This document shows positions 17,071 through 25,473 of a DNA stretch of 64,000 bases, piece by piece. Position 1 is the stretch's first letter. Every line of letters begins with the position of its first letter. The position numbers and the translations under genes were made by a program. Source of the stretch: Microthrixaceae bacterium (GTDB lineage Bacteria > Actinomycetota > Acidimicrobiia > Acidimicrobiales > DATDAH01); contig JACJWK010000016.1 in assembly GCA_020637195.1 (NCBI GenBank), positions 17,075 to 81,074 on the forward strand, written 5' to 3'. The notes below the pieces were generated by a model. It was not told the origin of the DNA. It made no database searches and saw nothing but the letters and a program-made list of their open reading frames with translations.

Positions 17071-18434
17071 AGCCCCAGCCGGCGAGCCAGGTCGGACCGC
17101 AGGACTCCGTCGGGGTCGACGCGGGCGCGCACCGCCCGCCACTCGTCGAGGCGCGGGTACATGGCCTCGAGGAGCTCGGGCCGGACCCGGCTGTCCTTCG
17201 CCAGGTAGAGGCGCCCGCCCGCGGCCACCACCTCGTCGTCGAGCCGGTCGATGAGCCGGGCCAGCGAGGAGGGGCCGGCGGGGATGTCGAGGGCGAGCGT
17301 CCAGCCCGGCAGGGGGAACGAGAGGGGCCCCGGGTTGGCGGCGCCGAACCGCTTGAGCACGGCGAGGAACGAGGTGCACCCCTCGTCGCAGAGCGCCGAG
17401 ATGATGCGGCGCAGCGTCTGCTCCTCGCCGAAGGGCACCACGAACTGCCACTGGAGGAAGCCCACCGGGCCGTAGACCCGGTTCCACCGCTCGACCATGT
17501 CGAGCGGGTGGAAGAAGGTGGTGATGGTCTGCAGCTCGCCGCGCCGCCGTTTCGGCGCCTTGCGGTACCACAGCTCGTTGAACGCGGTCACCGTGAGCGG
17601 GTTGATCAGCCCGTTCGGGGCCAGGGGCGGGAAGGTGGCGCGCGTGCTCGGGGAGAACGCCCGGGCCCGGCCGGGAGTGCGGTCCTTCGCCGGCAGGGCG
17701 TCGAGGGGAGCGAACGCGCCCCGCCCGAGGATCGAGCGGCCCATGCCCGCCCCGGTCTTCATCAGGTCGATCCACGCCACCGAGTACGGGTACTCGTCGT
17801 CGCTCTCGTCCATGAGCGCCAGCGTGGCGTCGAGGTCGGGCGTGCGGTCGGTGTCGACCAGCAGGCGGCTGGTCTCGATCGGGTGCAGGTCGAACGTCGC
17901 GTCGAGGATGATCCCGGTGAGGCCGAGCCCACCCGCGGTGGCCCAGAACAGGTCGGGGTCGGAGTCGGGGGTGACCCGCACCGTGTCGCCGCCCGGGAGG
18001 CGCAGGGTGAGGGCCGAGACGTGGTTGCACCACGAGCCCCCCTTGTGGTGGTTCTTGCCGTGGATGTCGTTGGCGATGGCGCCGCCGACCGTGACGAAGC
18101 GCGTCCCGGGGGTGACGGGCACGAACCAGCCCAGCGGGACGAGCCAGCGCATGAGGTCCTCGAGGCTCGTGCCCGCCGCGGCGGTGCACACGCCCTGTCG
18201 GAGGTCGAGGTCGACGATGCCGCTGACCGCGGTGGTGTCGACCACGCGGCCGCCGGCGTTCTGGGCCTCGTCGCCGTAGCACCGCCCGAGCCCACGGGCG
18301 ATGACCCCGCGCTCGGGCGGATCGTCGAGCGCGCCGGCGAGCTCGTCGACCGAGGTCGGGCGCACGACGCCGGCCGCCGACGGTGCGGTGCCGCCCCACC
18401 CGGCGAGCACCTCGGTGGTGGCGGGGGTCTCCAT
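17067..18434 (-). CDS. dprE1: Decaprenylphosphoryl-beta-D-ribose 2'-oxidase (DprE1)
   Basis: 455 residues, the length of mycobacterial DprE1. FAD-binding type-4 domain at the N-terminus (IARGLGRCYGD, GIVDLDLRQGVCTAAAGTSLEDL, TVGGAIANDIHGKNHH) and the substrate-binding half with SFLAVLKRFG, LSFPLPGW, LYLAKDSR, AMYPRLDEW and DLARRL, close to known DprE1. It oxidises decaprenylphosphoryl ribose to the 2'-keto form, the first half of ribose-to-arabinose epimerisation for cell-wall arabinan. At the position of the benzothiazinone-reactive cysteine (Cys387 of M. tuberculosis) this protein has Ala381 (PGWTLALD). UbiA-type DPPR synthase and dprE2 lie upstream on the same strand. Confidence 0.92.
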   Translation of the reverse strand: METPATTEVLAGWGGTAPSAAGVVRPTSVDELAGALDDPPERGVIARGLGRCYGDEAQNAGGRVVDTTAVSGIVDLDLRQGVCTAAAGTSLEDLMRWLVPLGWFVPVTPGTRFVTVGGAIANDIHGKNHHKGGSWCNHVSALTLRLPGGDTVRVTPDSDPDLFWATAGGLGLTGIILDATFDLHPIETSRLLVDTDRTPDLDATLALMDESDDEYPYSVAWIDLMKTGAGMGRSILGRGAFAPLDALPAKDRTPGRARAFSPSTRATFPPLAPNGLINPLTVTAFNELWYRKAPKRRRGELQTITTFFHPLDMVERWNRVYGPVGFLQWQFVVPFGEEQTLRRIISALCDEGCTSFLAVLKRFGAANPGPLSFPLPGWTLALDIPAGPSSLARLIDRLDDEVVAAGGRLYLAKDSRVRPELLEAMYPRLDEWRAVRARVDPDGVLRSDLARRLGL

Positions 18435-18483
18435 CAGCAGCCGTCCCCGCGCCGGCGGTGGCCCGGATCCGGTCGGCGCGCGC

Positions 18484-19428
18484 TCACAGCAGGTAGATGC
18501 CGCAGCCGAAGATCACCAGCCACACCGCGATGGCGATCTGGAACGGTCGGTCGTGGAGCGCGATCTCCTCGGGGGTCGAGCCGTGCCCGAGGTCGAGCAG
18601 CATCGCGTAGCGCAGGATCGCCACCGCGAACGGCACGATCGAGAGCTGGTACCACGGCAGGCCGGCCGTGGTGGCGAGGTCGGCCTTCTCGAACGACCAG
18701 AGGCAGTAGGCCACCAGCATGACCCCCGAGGACACGGCCCGCAGGTACGCCAGGTACGAGGCGGTGTACACCTCGAGGGTGGGGCGGATGCTGCCGGCAT
18801 CGCCGGCGAGCTCACCCATCTCGCCGCTGCGCTTGCCGGCCACGATGAACAGCGACCCGAAGGACGCGACGATGAAGAACCAGTTGGAGATGGGGACGCC
18901 GGTGGCCGTGGCGCCGCCGATGGCCCGCAGCACGAAGCCGGCGGCGATGGCCACCAGGTCGACCACCGGGACGTGCTTGAGCCAGTAGCTGTAGCTCGTG
19001 GTGAGCGCGACGTAGGCCCCCACCGTGACGGCCAGCTGCCAGTGGGGGACGAACCCGACGAGCACGCCGGCGGCGATCAGGCCGAACCCCATCACGTACC
19101 CGAGCGTGGGCGACACGACGCCCGCGGCGATCGGCCGCCGGCACTTCGTGGGGTGCTGGGCGTCGGCCACGCGGTCCCGGGTGTCGTTGAGGAAGTAGGT
19201 GCCCGACGCGGCGAGGCAGAACGCCACGAACGCGACCAGGGAGTCGCCCAGGGCCTCGGCGTTGTCCAGGACCCCCGCGGCGCCGGGCGCCGCGAAGACG
19301 AGCACGTTCTTCGACCACTGCACCGGTCGGGCCGTCTTGACGAGCCCGCGCGCGAGCGACATCGACGGTCGGGCCGGCGCCGGCGAGGGCGGGTCCGCGG
19401 CGCGCGCGTGCGTCTCCGGTTGTGCCAC
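18484..19428 (-). CDS. ubiA: Decaprenyl-phosphate phosphoribosyltransferase (UbiA family)
   Basis: 314 residues with about eight membrane segments. The UbiA-type motif near residue 75 (YFLNDTRDRVADAQHPTK, the NDxxDxxxD-like prenyl/PRPP site) and the second conserved loop SYSYWLKHVPVVDL fit the DPPR synthase branch (Rv3806c type), which joins PRPP to decaprenyl phosphate. This is the step before DprE1. GTG 19428 is chosen because a TACACT box lies 6 nt upstream with no ribosome-binding site. The first 28 residues are Pro/Ala-rich and poorly conserved; an alternative start at the internal Met (MSLARG) is possible. Confidence 0.9.
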   Translation of the reverse strand: MAQPETHARAADPPSPAPARPSMSLARGLVKTARPVQWSKNVLVFAAPGAAGVLDNAEALGDSLVAFVAFCLAASGTYFLNDTRDRVADAQHPTKCRRPIAAGVVSPTLGYVMGFGLIAAGVLVGFVPHWQLAVTVGAYVALTTSYSYWLKHVPVVDLVAIAAGFVLRAIGGATATGVPISNWFFIVASFGSLFIVAGKRSGEMGELAGDAGSIRPTLEVYTASYLAYLRAVSSGVMLVAYCLWSFEKADLATTAGLPWYQLSIVPFAVAILRYAMLLDLGHGSTPEEIALHDRPFQIAIAVWLVIFGCGIYLL

Positions 19429-19434
19429 GGCACG

Positions 19435-19440
19435 AGTGTA
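19435..19440 (-). promoter_or_regulatory. -10 box of ubiA
   Basis: TACACT on the reverse strand, 6 nt before GTG 19428; predicts a leaderless ubiA-dprE1-heparinase transcript. Confidence 0.55.
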
Positions 19441-19489
19441 CGGGGGGTGCCCGGGGCCGCTGCGATCCCGGCCGGGGGCCGGTCCCGGT

Positions 19490-20758
19490 TCAGAGGTGCT
19501 CGACGTTCGGGCCCTGCAGCCGGTGTCGGGTGTCGAGGACGTACCGGGCGTGGCCGGCGACGAGGTCCAGGTCGAACGCGTCGTGGTCCGCGAGCAGGAC
19601 GACGACGTCGGCCGCGGCGATCTCCTCGCGGGTGGCCTCGACCCGGGTGACGGGCAGGTCGACGAGCCCGTCGGGCACGTGGGGGTCGGCGGCGCGCACG
19701 TCGGCACCCAGGTCGAGCAGGAGCCGGGCGACCGTGGCCGACGGCGACTCCCGCGCGTCGCCGGTGTTGCGCTTGTACGCCAGCCCGAGCAGCAGCACCC
19801 GCCGGCCCTTCATGGCGAGCCCCCGCTCGTTGAGCGCGACGACGAGGCGGCGCACGACGTAGTCCGGCATGTGGTCGTTGACGTCGTTGGCGAGCTCGAC
19901 GAAGCGGAACGCGTGGCCCAGGGTGCTGCGGACGCGCCAGGAGAGGTAGGACGGGTCGATCGGCAGGCAGTGCCCGCCCACGCCCGGCCCGGGCGTGAAG
20001 CGCAGGTACCCGAACGGCTTGGTCGAGGCCGCGTCGACGGCCTCCCACACGTCGATCCCGAGGTCGTTGGCGAACATCGCGAGCTCGTTGATGAGCGCGA
20101 TGTTGACGTGGCGGAACGTGTTCTCGAGCAGCTTGGTGAGCTCGGCCTCGCGGGGGGTCGACACCGGGACGGTGCGCTCGACGAGCGTGTCGTAGAAGGC
20201 GCGGATCGCGGCCAACGACGCCTCGTCGACCCCCGAGACCACCTTGGGGGTGTTGACGAAGGTCCACTCCCGGTTGCCGGGGTCGATGCGCTCCGGGCTG
20301 TAGCCGAGGTGGAAGTCGGGGCCGGCCACGAGCTCCGAGCCCGCCTCGAGGATGGGCCCGACGAGCTCCTCGGTGGTGCCCGGGTACGTGGTCGACTCGA
20401 GCACCACGGTGGCGCCGCGACGCAGGTGGGCGGCGAGCGTGTGGGCGGCCGCCTCGATGTAGGACAGGTCGGGGTTGCCCTCGTTGAGGGGGGTGGGCAC
20501 CGAGATGACGGCGACGTCGAACCCGGCGAGGTCGGCGGCGTCGGTGGTGGGCCGGTACCGCCCGCTCTCCAGGGCGGCGGCCAACTGCTCGTCGCTGACG
20601 TCCTCCACCATGGACTCGCCGGCGCCGAGGCGCTTGACCCGCCGGTCGTCCACGTCGAAGCCGACCACGTCGTGGCCCACTTCGCAGGCCCGCATCGCCA
20701 CGGGCAGCCCCACGTACCCCTGGCCGACGATCACCACCCGGGTGGGCGCGTCACTCAC
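19490..20758 (-). CDS. Nucleotide-sugar 6-dehydrogenase (UDP-GlcNAc/UDP-Glc type)
   Basis: 422 residues. N-terminal Rossmann motif VVIVGQGYVGLPVA, VPTPLNEG, SPERIDPGN, the catalytic cysteine motif GVGGHCLPIDP near residue 260, and the C-terminal GLAYKRNTGDARESP. The FHLGYSPERIDPGN pattern is nearer the WbpA/WecC branch (UDP-HexNAc dehydrogenases) than classic UDP-glucose dehydrogenase, but the substrate is not certain. It makes a UDP-uronic acid for the surface glycan. GTG 20758 is 6 nt after a TAGACT box, so the gene has its own leaderless promoter although it lies in line with the arabinan genes. Confidence 0.9.
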   Translation of the reverse strand: MSDAPTRVVIVGQGYVGLPVAMRACEVGHDVVGFDVDDRRVKRLGAGESMVEDVSDEQLAAALESGRYRPTTDAADLAGFDVAVISVPTPLNEGNPDLSYIEAAAHTLAAHLRRGATVVLESTTYPGTTEELVGPILEAGSELVAGPDFHLGYSPERIDPGNREWTFVNTPKVVSGVDEASLAAIRAFYDTLVERTVPVSTPREAELTKLLENTFRHVNIALINELAMFANDLGIDVWEAVDAASTKPFGYLRFTPGPGVGGHCLPIDPSYLSWRVRSTLGHAFRFVELANDVNDHMPDYVVRRLVVALNERGLAMKGRRVLLLGLAYKRNTGDARESPSATVARLLLDLGADVRAADPHVPDGLVDLPVTRVEATREEIAAADVVVLLADHDAFDLDLVAGHARYVLDTRHRLQGPNVEHL

Positions 20759-20764
20759 GCCCGG

Positions 20765-20770
20765 AGTCTA
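20765..20770 (-). promoter_or_regulatory. -10 box of the nucleotide-sugar dehydrogenase
   Basis: TAGACT on the reverse strand, 6 nt before GTG 20758. Confidence 0.55.
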
Positions 20771-22930
20771 CGCCGGTGGGCGCGGGCGCTCACCGGCCGC
20801 GGTCGCGGGGCCGACGTACACGTCGACGGGCACCTGGGCCAGGAGCGAGCGGAGCGACGCGTCGAGGGGCGCGGGCAGCGCCGGTGCGGCCACCATGGCG
20901 TCGCGGTAGAGGAGCGGGACCACGAGGGGGTCGAGCGCGAGCAGGCGGTCGGGGTCGGCGACGTAGGCCTCGGCCCCCACGCAGGGCCCGGGATCGGCGC
21001 GCGCCGGATCGCACGCCCCGTCGACGGAGCCGTAGAGGTACTGCGGCAGCTGTCGGGCGCCCGCGGCGGACAGCTCCAGGCCGCCCTCGCGCTCGACGAG
21101 CGCGGCCACGTCCGCGGCCAGGGTGCGGGCCTCGGCCTCGTCCCAGCCCGGGGGCAGCCGCCGGCTGACGAGGTGGGCGCCCTCCGGGGGGTGCGAGGCC
21201 GCCGCGGGCAGCACGTGCACGACGGCCCCGACGTCGACGCGTCGGCCGTCCCGGGCCGGCCCGTAGTAGTGCTCGAGCACCTCGGTGGCGGTGGGCTGGC
21301 CGCGCACCTCGAGCTCGGCCGCGACCGCGTTGGCGAGCTCCCAGTACGCCGTTCCGCCCGCCATGGTGACGAGCGCCCGCCCGTCCCCGGTGAGCGGTCC
21401 GTCGACGAGCGCGGTGGCGATGGGGTCGACCTCGTCGCGGATCCAGGGCTCGTAGTTCTCGTCGCGCAGCAGCAGCGGCGGATCCCACACGAGCAGCGCG
21501 AGCGCCAGGGCGACGGCGGTGGCGGCGTAGGACCACCGCGGCGGGGCGCCGACGCGGGCGGACCGCACCACCGCGCGCGCCGCGCTGCGGAGAAGCGCGA
21601 ACCAGAAGAAGGCGTTGACCACGAGCATCCGGTTCCAGCGCACCGGGATCCACCCGTCTCCGACGGGCGTGCGCGACGCGGCGACCGCGCCCGCCGCGAC
21701 GACGGCACCGGCGACGGCCAGGAGCGCGACCGTGTCCCGGTCGCCCCGCCGGACGGCGGCGACGAGCAGCGCGGCCCAGGCGAGCCCGACGAGGACGGTC
21801 ACGAGCGAGAGCGACTCCTCGAACCCCGCGGTGGGGAGGTGCCCGGCCACGAGGGGTGGGACGCCGAGCAGCGTCGCCGCGGTGTCGGTGGCGTACCCGG
21901 TTCCCTCGACCGGCACCGAGGCGCTGAGCTGCGCAGTGAGGTCGCGCACGTTGCCGCCACCGTTGACCAGGGCCTCGAGCGCCGGCACGGTCCAGCACAG
22001 CGCCAGCGCCGCCAGGGTGGCGCGCCGGGTCGGCGAGGCCACGAGCGGCCGGAGGGCCTCGCGCAGGCGGGCCCGGTGCCCCGGCGCGGACGCCGCCACC
22101 ACGGTCGCGGTGACGACGGCGAGGGCCGCGAGCGCCACCTCGGCGCGGTCGTGGGCGATCACCAGGGCGACGACCAGCACGAGCGTGAAGGCGATCTGCG
22201 CCGACCACAGCGGGTCGAGGTGCCCGGGCGCCGTCGTCGGGCCGGGCCTCGTCGCCCCGGCCCGCCAGCGTGGCCGGGGCTCGGCGCGCGACGCACCCAC
22301 CGCTGCGACCGCGACGGCGGCCAGGACGGTGGGCGCCAGGGGCAGGTACGCCTGGACGACGAGGCTGCCGACGACGACGAGCAGGGGAACCAGCCGCCGC
22401 TCGCCCTCGGCCACCCACCACGCCACGAACAGCACGAGCAGCAGCGGGAGCAGCACCGCGACCGCGTTCAGGGGCCGCACGATGCCGGTGGCACCGAACA
22501 TCGAGGCCACGAAGGCGGTCACCGCCACGGCGGCGCCGACCGCGGTTCCCACCCCCTTGCGCCGGAACGTCAGCCACACGATCGCCGCGGCCGCCACGAC
22601 GTTCATCGTCGCGACGGCGACCACGAGGCCGACGCGCAGGCCGAGGACCCGGACGAACGGCGCGTCGAACCAGAAGAGCAGGGGCCCGGGGTGGTGGGGG
22701 AGCTCGTCGCCGACGAGCGCGCTCGCGGGCATCCCAAGCAGCGGCGACCGGGACGTCAGCACGTCGAGCGAGCGCACCCCGAGGGCGGCCTCGTCCCCGA
22801 AGGGCACCCATCCGTTGTCGAGCAGGGTCACCGCGCCGACCACCGCCGGCGCGGTGACGACCGCGACCGCGCCCAGCAGCAGCAGCCGTGCGGGCCCGCA
22901 GAGCTCGGCCCAGCGGTGCCCCTCGCCCAT
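20768..22930 (-). CDS. Large polytopic membrane protein, GT-C glycosyltransferase-like
   Basis: 720 residues: about 12 hydrophobic segments in residues 15-500, then a soluble C-terminal domain of about 210 residues. An acidic pair in the first outer loop (WVPFGDEAAL, residues 41-50) and DELPHHPGPL resemble the loop that binds the polyprenyl-phosphate sugar in GT-C enzymes. Flanked by dprE2 and downstream dprE1/ubiA, it could be an arabinosyl- or other glycosyltransferase using a decaprenyl-phosphate donor; this is inference from context, as I see no clear Emb or Aft motif. The ATG is 6 nt after a TACTCT box. The stop overlaps the -10 region of the next gene. Confidence 0.7.
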   Translation of the reverse strand: MGEGHRWAELCGPARLLLLGAVAVVTAPAVVGAVTLLDNGWVPFGDEAALGVRSLDVLTSRSPLLGMPASALVGDELPHHPGPLLFWFDAPFVRVLGLRVGLVVAVATMNVVAAAAIVWLTFRRKGVGTAVGAAVAVTAFVASMFGATGIVRPLNAVAVLLPLLLVLFVAWWVAEGERRLVPLLVVVGSLVVQAYLPLAPTVLAAVAVAAVGASRAEPRPRWRAGATRPGPTTAPGHLDPLWSAQIAFTLVLVVALVIAHDRAEVALAALAVVTATVVAASAPGHRARLREALRPLVASPTRRATLAALALCWTVPALEALVNGGGNVRDLTAQLSASVPVEGTGYATDTAATLLGVPPLVAGHLPTAGFEESLSLVTVLVGLAWAALLVAAVRRGDRDTVALLAVAGAVVAAGAVAASRTPVGDGWIPVRWNRMLVVNAFFWFALLRSAARAVVRSARVGAPPRWSYAATAVALALALLVWDPPLLLRDENYEPWIRDEVDPIATALVDGPLTGDGRALVTMAGGTAYWELANAVAAELEVRGQPTATEVLEHYYGPARDGRRVDVGAVVHVLPAAASHPPEGAHLVSRRLPPGWDEAEARTLAADVAALVEREGGLELSAAGARQLPQYLYGSVDGACDPARADPGPCVGAEAYVADPDRLLALDPLVVPLLYRDAMVAAPALPAPLDASLRSLLAQVPVDVYVGPATAAGERPRPPA

Positions 22931-22936
22931 GCGGCG

Positions 22937-22942
22937 AGAGTA
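22937..22942 (-). promoter_or_regulatory. -10 box of the GT-C-like gene
   Basis: TACTCT on the reverse strand, 6 nt before ATG 22930. Confidence 0.55.
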
Positions 22943-22983
22943 CCGGTGGCCCGGGGGCCGGCCCTCGCGCCGCGACCGGGGCG

Positions 22984-23751
22984 TCAGCCCCGCTCGGAGG
23001 CCTTGCGCCAGAGCGGGCGGGGGAGGTGACGCAGCCCCGACATGACCAGCCGCAGCGGGGCCGGCGCCCAGACGACGGCCTGGCCCTTGGCCAGGCCGTC
23101 GGTGACGGCCTCGGCGACCACCTCGGGGGTGGTGGAGAGCGGCGCCGGCTCCATGCCCTCGGTCATGCGGGTGTGCACGAACCCGGGGCGCACGACCAGG
23201 ACCGAGGCCCCCGTGCCGACCAGCGAGTCGCCGAGGCCCTGGGCGAACCCGTCGAGGCCCGCCTTGGACGAGCCGTAGACGAAGTTGGTCTTGCGCACCC
23301 GCTCGCCCGCCACCGACGACAGCACCACGAGCGTGCCGTGGCCCTGGCGCCGGAGGTTGCGGGCCACGTGGAGGCCTGCCGAGACGGCCCCGACGTAGTT
23401 CACCTGGACCGCGGCGACGGCCTTTGCGGGGTCCGCCTCGAACTCGGCCTGGTCGCCGAGCACGCCGAACGCCAGCAGCACGACGTCGAGGTCGCCGTGC
23501 CTCGTGAAGGCCTCGTCGATCACGGTGCCGTGGGAGGCGGTGTCGAGCGCGTCGAACGCGAGCGTGTCGACCGTGGTGGCGCCGGCCTCGCGCACCGCGG
23601 CCGCCGCGGCCAGGCAGTCGTCGGGGTTGCGGGCCGCCAACAGGACCGTCCGACAGCCCTGGTCGACCATCCGGCGCACGGTGGCGAGGGCGATCTCGGA
23701 GGTGCCTCCGAGGACGAGGACGGACTGCACGCCGCCGACGGCGTCACGCAT
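22984..23751 (-). CDS. dprE2: Decaprenylphosphoryl-2-keto-erythro-pentose reductase (DprE2)
   Basis: 255 residues, a short-chain dehydrogenase. MRDAVGGVQSVLVLGGTSEI, NYVGAVSAGLHVA, SSVAGERVRKTNFVYGSSKAGLDGF (Ser-Tyr-Lys catalytic set) and VVWAPAPLRLVMSGLRHLPR match mycobacterial DprE2 along its whole length. It reduces the keto product of DprE1 to decaprenylphosphoryl arabinose. AGGAG lies 9 nt before the ATG, so it is translated by a normal ribosome-binding site, consistent with being the second gene after the 29-residue membrane peptide 26 nt upstream. It is separated from dprE1 by three genes, unlike the adjacent pair in mycobacteria. Confidence 0.93.
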   Translation of the reverse strand: MRDAVGGVQSVLVLGGTSEIALATVRRMVDQGCRTVLLAARNPDDCLAAAAAVREAGATTVDTLAFDALDTASHGTVIDEAFTRHGDLDVVLLAFGVLGDQAEFEADPAKAVAAVQVNYVGAVSAGLHVARNLRRQGHGTLVVLSSVAGERVRKTNFVYGSSKAGLDGFAQGLGDSLVGTGASVLVVRPGFVHTRMTEGMEPAPLSTTPEVVAEAVTDGLAKGQAVVWAPAPLRLVMSGLRHLPRPLWRKASERG

Positions 23752-23777
23752 GGAAGGGCTCCTGGGAAGGGGTGGCG

Positions 23778-23867
23778 CTACAGCGCCAGCATGACCTGGA
23801 CGGTGAAGGCCACGAGGATGGCGACGCCGCAGAGCAGCGCGGCGATGATGAGGGTCTTGGTCTTCAC
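23778..23867 (-). CDS. 29-residue single-helix membrane peptide
   Basis: A short reverse-strand frame from GTG 23867 to TAG: a basic start (MKTKT) followed by one unbroken hydrophobic segment (LIIAALLCGVAILVAF and on to the end). A TAGGCT box at 23876-23881 lies 8 nt before the GTG, the leaderless signal used by many genes here, and the dprE2 ribosome-binding site follows 20 nt after the stop. Third-position GC is high, as in real genes here. I do not recognise it. It could be a small membrane partner of the arabinose-transfer enzymes, or a leader peptide that couples translation of dprE2. Confidence 0.6.
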   Translation of the reverse strand: MKTKTLIIAALLCGVAILVAFTVQVMLAL

Positions 23868-23875
23868 CGGCGCAG

Positions 23876-23881
23876 AGCCTA
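23876..23881 (-). promoter_or_regulatory. -10 box before the small membrane peptide and dprE2
   Basis: TAGGCT on the reverse strand, 8 nt before GTG 23867; divergent from the lpd promoter about 65 bp away. Confidence 0.55.
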
Positions 23882-23946
23882 CCGGCGGGCCACCCGGGAC
23901 CCCCGGCCCGGCCCGGCGGGGGAGGGCGACTCGGCAGCGCCGTCGG

Positions 23947-23952
23947 TAGAGT
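23947..23952 (+). promoter_or_regulatory. -10 box of lpd
   Basis: TAGAGT 7 nt before the ATG at 23960; leaderless. Confidence 0.6.
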
Positions 23953-23959
23953 CGGCTCC

Positions 23960-25369
23960 ATGGCCGATCAGCCCGAGCAGTTCGACGTGGTCATCATCGG
24001 CGGGGGACCGGGGGGGTACGCCGCCGCCCTGTACGGCGCCGGCCTGGGCCTGAACATCGCGATGGTGGAGCGGGACAAGGTGGGCGGCACCTGCCTGCAC
24101 CGGGGGTGCATCCCGGCCAAGGAGCTGCTCGAGACCGCCTCGGTGCTCCGCACCGTCGAGGGCTCGGCCGAGTTCGGGATCACCACGTCCGAGCCCACCC
24201 TCGACTTCTCGGCCACCCAGGCCCGCAAGCAGAAGGTGGTCGACCAGCTCACCAAGGGCCTCGAAGGGCTGCTCAAGGGGCGGAAGGTCACGACCTTCCA
24301 CGGCACCGGCACGCTCCACGCCGACCGTGAGGTCCGTGTCGCCGGCGGGGAGTCGGGCGACGTCACCCTGCGCGGCGACGCCGTCATCCTGGCGTCGGGG
24401 TCGGCCACGCGCACGATCCCCGGCTTCGACGTGGACGGCGAGGTGGTCGTCACCTCCGACGAGCTGTTGGCCCTCGACCGGCTGCCCGACCGGGCCGCGG
24501 TCATCGGGGGCGGGGCCATCGGGTGCGAGTTCGCCTCGATGATGTCCGATCTGGGTACGGACGTCACCGTGCTGGAGGCGCTCCCCAAGATCCTGCCCGG
24601 CTGCGACGAGGACGTCACGAAGGTGGTCCTGCGCTCGTTCAAGAAGCGGGGCATCGACGTGCGCACCGGCGTGGCGGTGACCGGCCACGACCGCGGCGAG
24701 GGCGGCACCACCGTCTCGTTCGGCGACGGCGAGTCCCTCGAGGTCGACCTCGTCGTCGTGTCGGTCGGCCGACGCCCGCTGTCGGAGAGCCTCGGCCTCG
24801 AGGGCACCGCGGTGGAGGTGGACGACCGGGGCTTCGTGGTCGTCGACGAGGCCTGCCGCACCGCCGAGCCGGGCGTGTGGGCGATCGGCGACCTGGTGGC
24901 CACGCCCGCCCTGGCCCACGTGGGCTTCGCCGAGGGCATCGTCGCCATCGACGCGATCCTCGGCGAGGAGCCGATCGGCGTGGACTACGCCGCCGTGCCC
25001 TGGTGCATCTACTGCCATCCCGAGGTGGCCTTCGCGGGCTACTCGGAGTCGGCGGCCAAGGAGGCCGGCTTCGACGTGGTCACCTCCAAGCACCGCTTCA
25101 CCGGCAACGGCCGGGCCATGATCGTGGGCGAGACCGAGGGCCTCGTGAAGGTGATCGCCGAGAAGCAGGGTGACGGCACCGGCGGGCGCATCCTCGGCGT
25201 GCACATGGTGGGCCCCTGGGTGACCGAGCAGCTCGGTCAGGGCTACCTGGCGGTCAACTGGGAGGCGACCGCCGCCGAGGTGGGCCGCTTCATCCAACCC
25301 CACCCGACCATGAGCGAGCTGTTCGGCGAGACGATCATGTCCCTCACGGGGCGGTCCCTGCATGGCTGA
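23960..25369 (+). CDS. lpd: Dihydrolipoyl dehydrogenase (E3)
   Basis: 469 residues, the normal length. FAD site FDVVIIGGGPGGYAAAL at residues 8-24, redox disulphide GGTCLHRGCIPAKELLE (CxxxxC) near 45-60, NAD site AVIGGGAIGCEFASMM near 180, and the C-terminal HPTMSELFGE dimer/active-site histidine motif. It reoxidises dihydrolipoamide of the 2-oxoacid dehydrogenase complexes in the cytosol. The E2 gene follows after 104 bp and the lipoate-forming LipB-LipA after that, so this is a compact lipoate-enzyme cluster. No E1 subunit is present in the window. Confidence 0.96.
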   Translation: MADQPEQFDVVIIGGGPGGYAAALYGAGLGLNIAMVERDKVGGTCLHRGCIPAKELLETASVLRTVEGSAEFGITTSEPTLDFSATQARKQKVVDQLTKGLEGLLKGRKVTTFHGTGTLHADREVRVAGGESGDVTLRGDAVILASGSATRTIPGFDVDGEVVVTSDELLALDRLPDRAAVIGGGAIGCEFASMMSDLGTDVTVLEALPKILPGCDEDVTKVVLRSFKKRGIDVRTGVAVTGHDRGEGGTTVSFGDGESLEVDLVVVSVGRRPLSESLGLEGTAVEVDDRGFVVVDEACRTAEPGVWAIGDLVATPALAHVGFAEGIVAIDAILGEEPIGVDYAAVPWCIYCHPEVAFAGYSESAAKEAGFDVVTSKHRFTGNGRAMIVGETEGLVKVIAEKQGDGTGGRILGVHMVGPWVTEQLGQGYLAVNWEATAAEVGRFIQPHPTMSELFGETIMSLTGRSLHG

Positions 25370-25473
25370 GGCCGAGGCACCGCGCTCGGGCCGGGCCGCG
25401 ACCGCCGATCGAGGGGCGCACCAGCACCGGGTGGCGGCGGGGTCCACCCTGGATCCGACCGAGAGGAGCCCCC

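Noticed and set aside
19199..23029. 1276-codon forward open frame over the dprE2/dehydrogenase region
   Set aside because: Arg/Gly/Asp-rich repetitive composition with no domain, fully opposite to five well-supported reverse genes; a high-GC artefact.
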